Assembly: GCA_026120185.1 (NCBI GenBank)
Contig: JANUWF010001179.1
Span: 3,823,501 to 3,887,500 of the forward strand
DNA length: 64,000 nt
Reading direction: 5' to 3'
Origin: Voacanga thouarsii
Taxonomy: Eukaryota; Streptophyta; Magnoliopsida; Gentianales; Apocynaceae
Positions 60,985-64,000 of the stretch are shown here, piece by piece. Position numbers and translations under genes: made by a program. Each line of letters opens with the position of its first letter. The first letter of the stretch is position 1. The notes beneath the pieces are model-generated. The model was not told where the DNA came from, made no database searches, and worked only from the letters and a program-made list of their open reading frames with translations.

Positions 60985-62903
60985 TACAATTATCCTTTTC
61001 AGTTAGTCTTGAAAATCAAACAAGAGCACATCTACTCTGAATGGGTTCAATAATTTTGGAAGATGTGTTGCAAGCAAGAGCAAAGCACGTCGAGTTTGAA
61101 TATATCTCTGTTGTCCTTCTTAAAGCTTGTTGAGCTCCAAACATAATGTTAATTGATATCCAATACACACACACAATTCACGTACCACAAAATTGAAGAA
61201 GATAAGACAAATAAATTAAGACAAGATTATTTTTAGAATGATTAGACACAATTGTTTAGAAGAGAGATCACAGAGGAGGCGAAAGAGAATAAGATATTTA
61301 GATGACATAATGTGTTAAGAAAATCAAGAAAACAAATATAAATAACCTGTTTGCTTCATCCAGAATTATTATTATGCCATCCAGGAGGGAGGATGACTTT
61401 TTCCTGAGCAAACATCTTTATTTTGTTTTTCACAACATCAATACCCCTGAAAAGAAAACCAGAATGTATCTTCAAATAACTGATACAAAGCTAGTATGTG
61501 CTTGTAAATCTTCTACAAACCCGTCATCTGATGCATTTAGATCGAAAACTGCTTCTTTGTGATTTGGTCCCAGAAGTTCATGTGCAAGAGCTAATATACT
61601 AGTTGTTTTACCAGTTCCAGGTGGGCCTAACATAGATACAGTGCTCAGAAATATTAAGTATCATTCTTTACAAAATAATGAGGGAAAAGAGTAATAAGTA
61701 TCTATGCATACCCCACAAAACAGCTACAATTCTCCAGCATAACCTACTTATAACACCCCTCCCCCTAAAAAAAAGAAAAAACAGGCACTTTGTTTACTGT
61801 GCCAATCCCTTCACTCTCAGTAGATCATAATGGAATAGGCAGTTGACTCAATGAAAGGAAAAAGGCACAGGAATAAGGACAACTGCTTTCTTTTAGAATA
61901 GAATGAATGCTTGTCCATGATCTTGCTAGTAAACAGTTGTGCATACTGACAAATGTTAGGTTGTAACTCGTTCACTCCTTTTTTTTTTTTCTTTTCTTTT
62001 TCTAATACCAAGAGCTGCAAAGCTATCAGGCCAGAAGTGTGCAGAGCATGACCTACCTTAACCATTATTGAAACACAAGATTAAGACCTATCACCTATAT
62101 ACCCACAAAAGCACTCTATATTACTGGCAATATCCTCTTTTTATGGCACATGTTGTTGTGGTAATTTCCAAAAATAAAAATGAAGCAAACAATTGAACCA
62201 ATAAACTATACTTAGCAGTAATTCAACTAGATGCATCAAACGGACAACTAATGCTATGGTGTCCAAGAAAACCTGAAGACACTGACCATATCCAGGCATG
62301 ATCAGGAGAGACCAAATTGGAGAGTGTCCTGAGGTTTGAATTCCCCATGAATTAATTGTGCAATTTAAATGAGAAGAAAACCCCCCACATCACGCTGTTA
62401 ACAGCTTATCAATTGCCACAACTCTTTCTTGACTGGATTGTGCACGCTCTAAACCCTAAATATTTCTCCCCAATTCCCCCATTTATACTCTTTTCGAATT
62501 TCCCAAAATTAGCCCATCTTTAACAATATAACTAACCAAAATTTTCTTTTAAACGAAACCTACGATGGAATTGAACTAAAGACAAATAATTTTTCTTTCG
62601 AATAAGCTAACAGAAGCTTCAGTTTCTTTATTTACTCCACTATTTTAGCTTCGGGAAAACAAAGAAATAGTTTCACATCCTTAAAAAAATAATAATAAGG
62701 AAAATTAAAGAGACAGATAAAAGTGGCCATAAAGCATACGGCTAAGGTGATGTTGGGCATATGGCCGTCATGAGCAATAACTTGGAGCCTAGCAACGGTG
62801 TCTTCATTTTCGACTATGTCTGCCGCTTGGATAGGCCTATATTTCTCCACCCATGGAATATCAGGATCCCTGAAGCTGACGACGAAGATGGTGATGCTAC
62901 CAT
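60985..62903 (-). pseudogene. RFC2: Replication factor C subunit 2 pseudogene (exons 1-4)
   Basis: RFC2 is an AAA+ subunit of the clamp loader that places PCNA on DNA. Minus-strand exons: 62740-62903 (PWVEKYRPIQAADIV), 61521-61626 (Walker [21 protein letters not shown]), 61347-61446 ([20 protein letters not shown]), and about 60985-61148 ([29 protein letters not shown]). Lesions: the ATG at 62903 is one base out of frame with PWVEKYRP; two bases are lost before the Walker B ILDEA in exon 3; CGA became TGA after RCALV in exon 4; and the Asp-Asp-Arg box reads DDG. The exon 1-2 junction is also out of phase. The C-terminal half is absent. Homology is clear; function is excluded. Confidence 0.85.
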
Positions 62904-63014
62904 TTTGTGAATTGGACCAGAATTTGATATCTCTCTCGATCTCTCTCTCGATTAAGCAAAACCGTCCCGCAATACAGAAATTTAGATGGAAAGTGGAAAC
63001 ATTGTTTCAGTTTT

Positions 63015-63350
63015 TCTAGGAGATGAAACCGACGCCGTTGTCGAGAACAGTCCAATTTTTAAGTAGTTTATTTTTTTATTTTTTATTTTACTTTAGCTAC
63101 AAACCCAAACATTCTTATTTTTATTTTTTGGGGAGAAAAATGAGAAATCGAAGCAGATTAGTTATAATATTCGCGCTGTGTGAGGAAATTTTGCCCGTTT
63201 ATTAAAATAATTTAAAAAATTTTATTGTTTAATTAAATTTATACATAAATATTAATTATACAAAATTTTAAATATTTTATCATATTTAAATTAATTTTTA
63301 ATGAAATTATTTGAAGACATATTACGTAACCATTTTTCTTTTCTTATGAA
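63015..63350. other. Flank of the RFC2 pseudogene, no gene seen
   Basis: AT-rich DNA. The short frame at 63023-63205 is low complexity. Confidence 0.5.
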
Positions 63351-63385
63351 CTAGTTTGGATGCTCGTGCTCCGCATGGTTTAAAA
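63351..63385 (-). mobile_element. Helitron-type 3' end signature, minus strand
   Basis: Read on the minus strand: CCATGCGGAGCACGAGC (an imperfect hairpin of the CCGTGC-loop-GCACGG type), then ATCCAAACTAG, followed by T. A hairpin about seven bases before CTAG, inserted at A|T, is the hallmark of Helitron 3' ends. The element would lie to the right (63351 to an unknown 5' end, possibly outside the window). The stem has decayed to four of six pairs. Confidence 0.55.
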
Positions 63386-64000
63386 TTGTAGATATTTTGT
63401 TTATTTTTATTTTATTAGTTTATTTTATAAATTTTGGTATAGAAAAAATAGTTTAATTTTTATGAGAATTTTTATAATTTAAATATAGTTTGTAATTTTT
63501 AATTTAAAAATAATTGTTGATTTAATTTGAAGTTTTATATTATTTGAATTGAATAAATTTTGTATATGAAATATTTGTTATGATTTTTTCAAAAAATTTG
63601 AGGAATTTTTTTTATGAAATTTATATTTTATTATAAATTTTTTTTCTATGAGATTTGTTTTTAAAAAAATGATTTGGATTAAAAATTACAAAAAAATGAT
63701 TTGGATTAAAAAGGGCAACAGAAATCCCTGGTATAATTGGAATTAAGAAGATGGCCATTGATAAAAGGGCAAATGTAGGGATACTTCGTCTAGTATAAGC
63801 CTATAGGTTAGGTGTCCATAGGTTATATATGCAGAACCACATTACAGCAAATAGCAAAACAAATGAACTCTTCAATTGCTACAAAATATTTTGCTCTGTT
63901 GAATGCATTGTATACCTTTGGTTATCAATGAATTCTGACTTCTATTTATAATATAACTTAACCATTCTCGTGTTATATTGAAACTTCAGCTATTGTTGCT
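63386..64000. other. AT-rich DNA, possible Helitron body and other repeat
   Basis: A short tandem duplication of AAAAAATGATTTGGATTAAAA lies at about 63663-63710. No coding frame or Helitron 5' end was recognised. Confidence 0.4.

Noticed and set aside
60985..62903. A working RFC2 gene
   Set aside because: Two frameshifts, a nonsense codon, a faulty exon 1-2 junction and loss of the C-terminal half exclude it.
62903..63060. An actin-related-protein-like start (LDNGVGF) upstream of RFC2 on the minus strand
   Set aside because: Only seven residues match, followed at once by a stop; too little to support a gene fragment.

Overview
This is plant nuclear DNA from a dicot-type genome. It is AT-rich, its genes have short exons with canonical splice sites, and most of the window is nested, decayed transposable elements. 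I found one host gene that looks intact, a 13-exon family 1 beta-glucosidase on the minus strand (48720-52776). Its sequence recalls the iridoid/alkaloid-glucoside glucosidases of asterids, so an asterid source is possible but not shown. No tRNA, rRNA or CRISPR locus was seen.

Layout. (1) 2013-21890 is a very large Mutator-like element (MULE) with a perfect 9-bp target-site duplication. It carries a broken transposase and a broken plant mobile domain (PMD) gene. A complete 9.04-kb CACTA (En/Spm) element (8641-17680, 3-bp duplication) sits inside the transposase. The CACTA still has a two-gene layout: a TNP2-type transposase with two nonsense codons and an open second gene of the Transposase_24 type. 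The MULE itself interrupts an open minus-strand reading frame. (2) 22353-27122 is a decayed Ty1/copia element whose gag is split by a 2.0-kb solo LTR with a perfect 5-bp duplication. (3) 27.2-36 kb is a mosaic: T-rich DNA, a long gypsy-type LTR with internal tandem and inverted repeats, and copia fragments. (4) 36.1-44.5 kb is a minus-strand Sirevirus-like copia element with a tandem duplication of its integrase region. One copy is interrupted by a 1.1-kb MULE that carries an inverted copy of a piece of the neighbouring duplicate. (5) A Stowaway-like MITE (44561-44866) and an internally deleted 2.55-kb copia element (45602-48150) follow.

(6) The beta-glucosidase has a TATA box about 95 bp upstream of its ATG and an hAT-like MITE just beyond that. 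(7) 53.7-54.5 kb holds a CACTA-like terminus and a tRNA-derived SINE candidate. (8) 57.7-62.9 kb is a run of same-strand, intron-containing fragments of three unrelated genes (group I bZIP factor, O-fucosyltransferase-like protein, replication factor C subunit 2), each broken. (9) A Helitron-type 3' end signature lies at 63351, pointing out of the window.

The transposons do not form a working pathway. Their value is the readable order of insertion: the MULE into an ORF, the CACTA into the MULE, the solo LTR into copia, and the small MULE into the Sirevirus. Many stops are explicable as C-to-T changes (CAG to TAG, CGA to TGA), as expected for methylated, silenced DNA.
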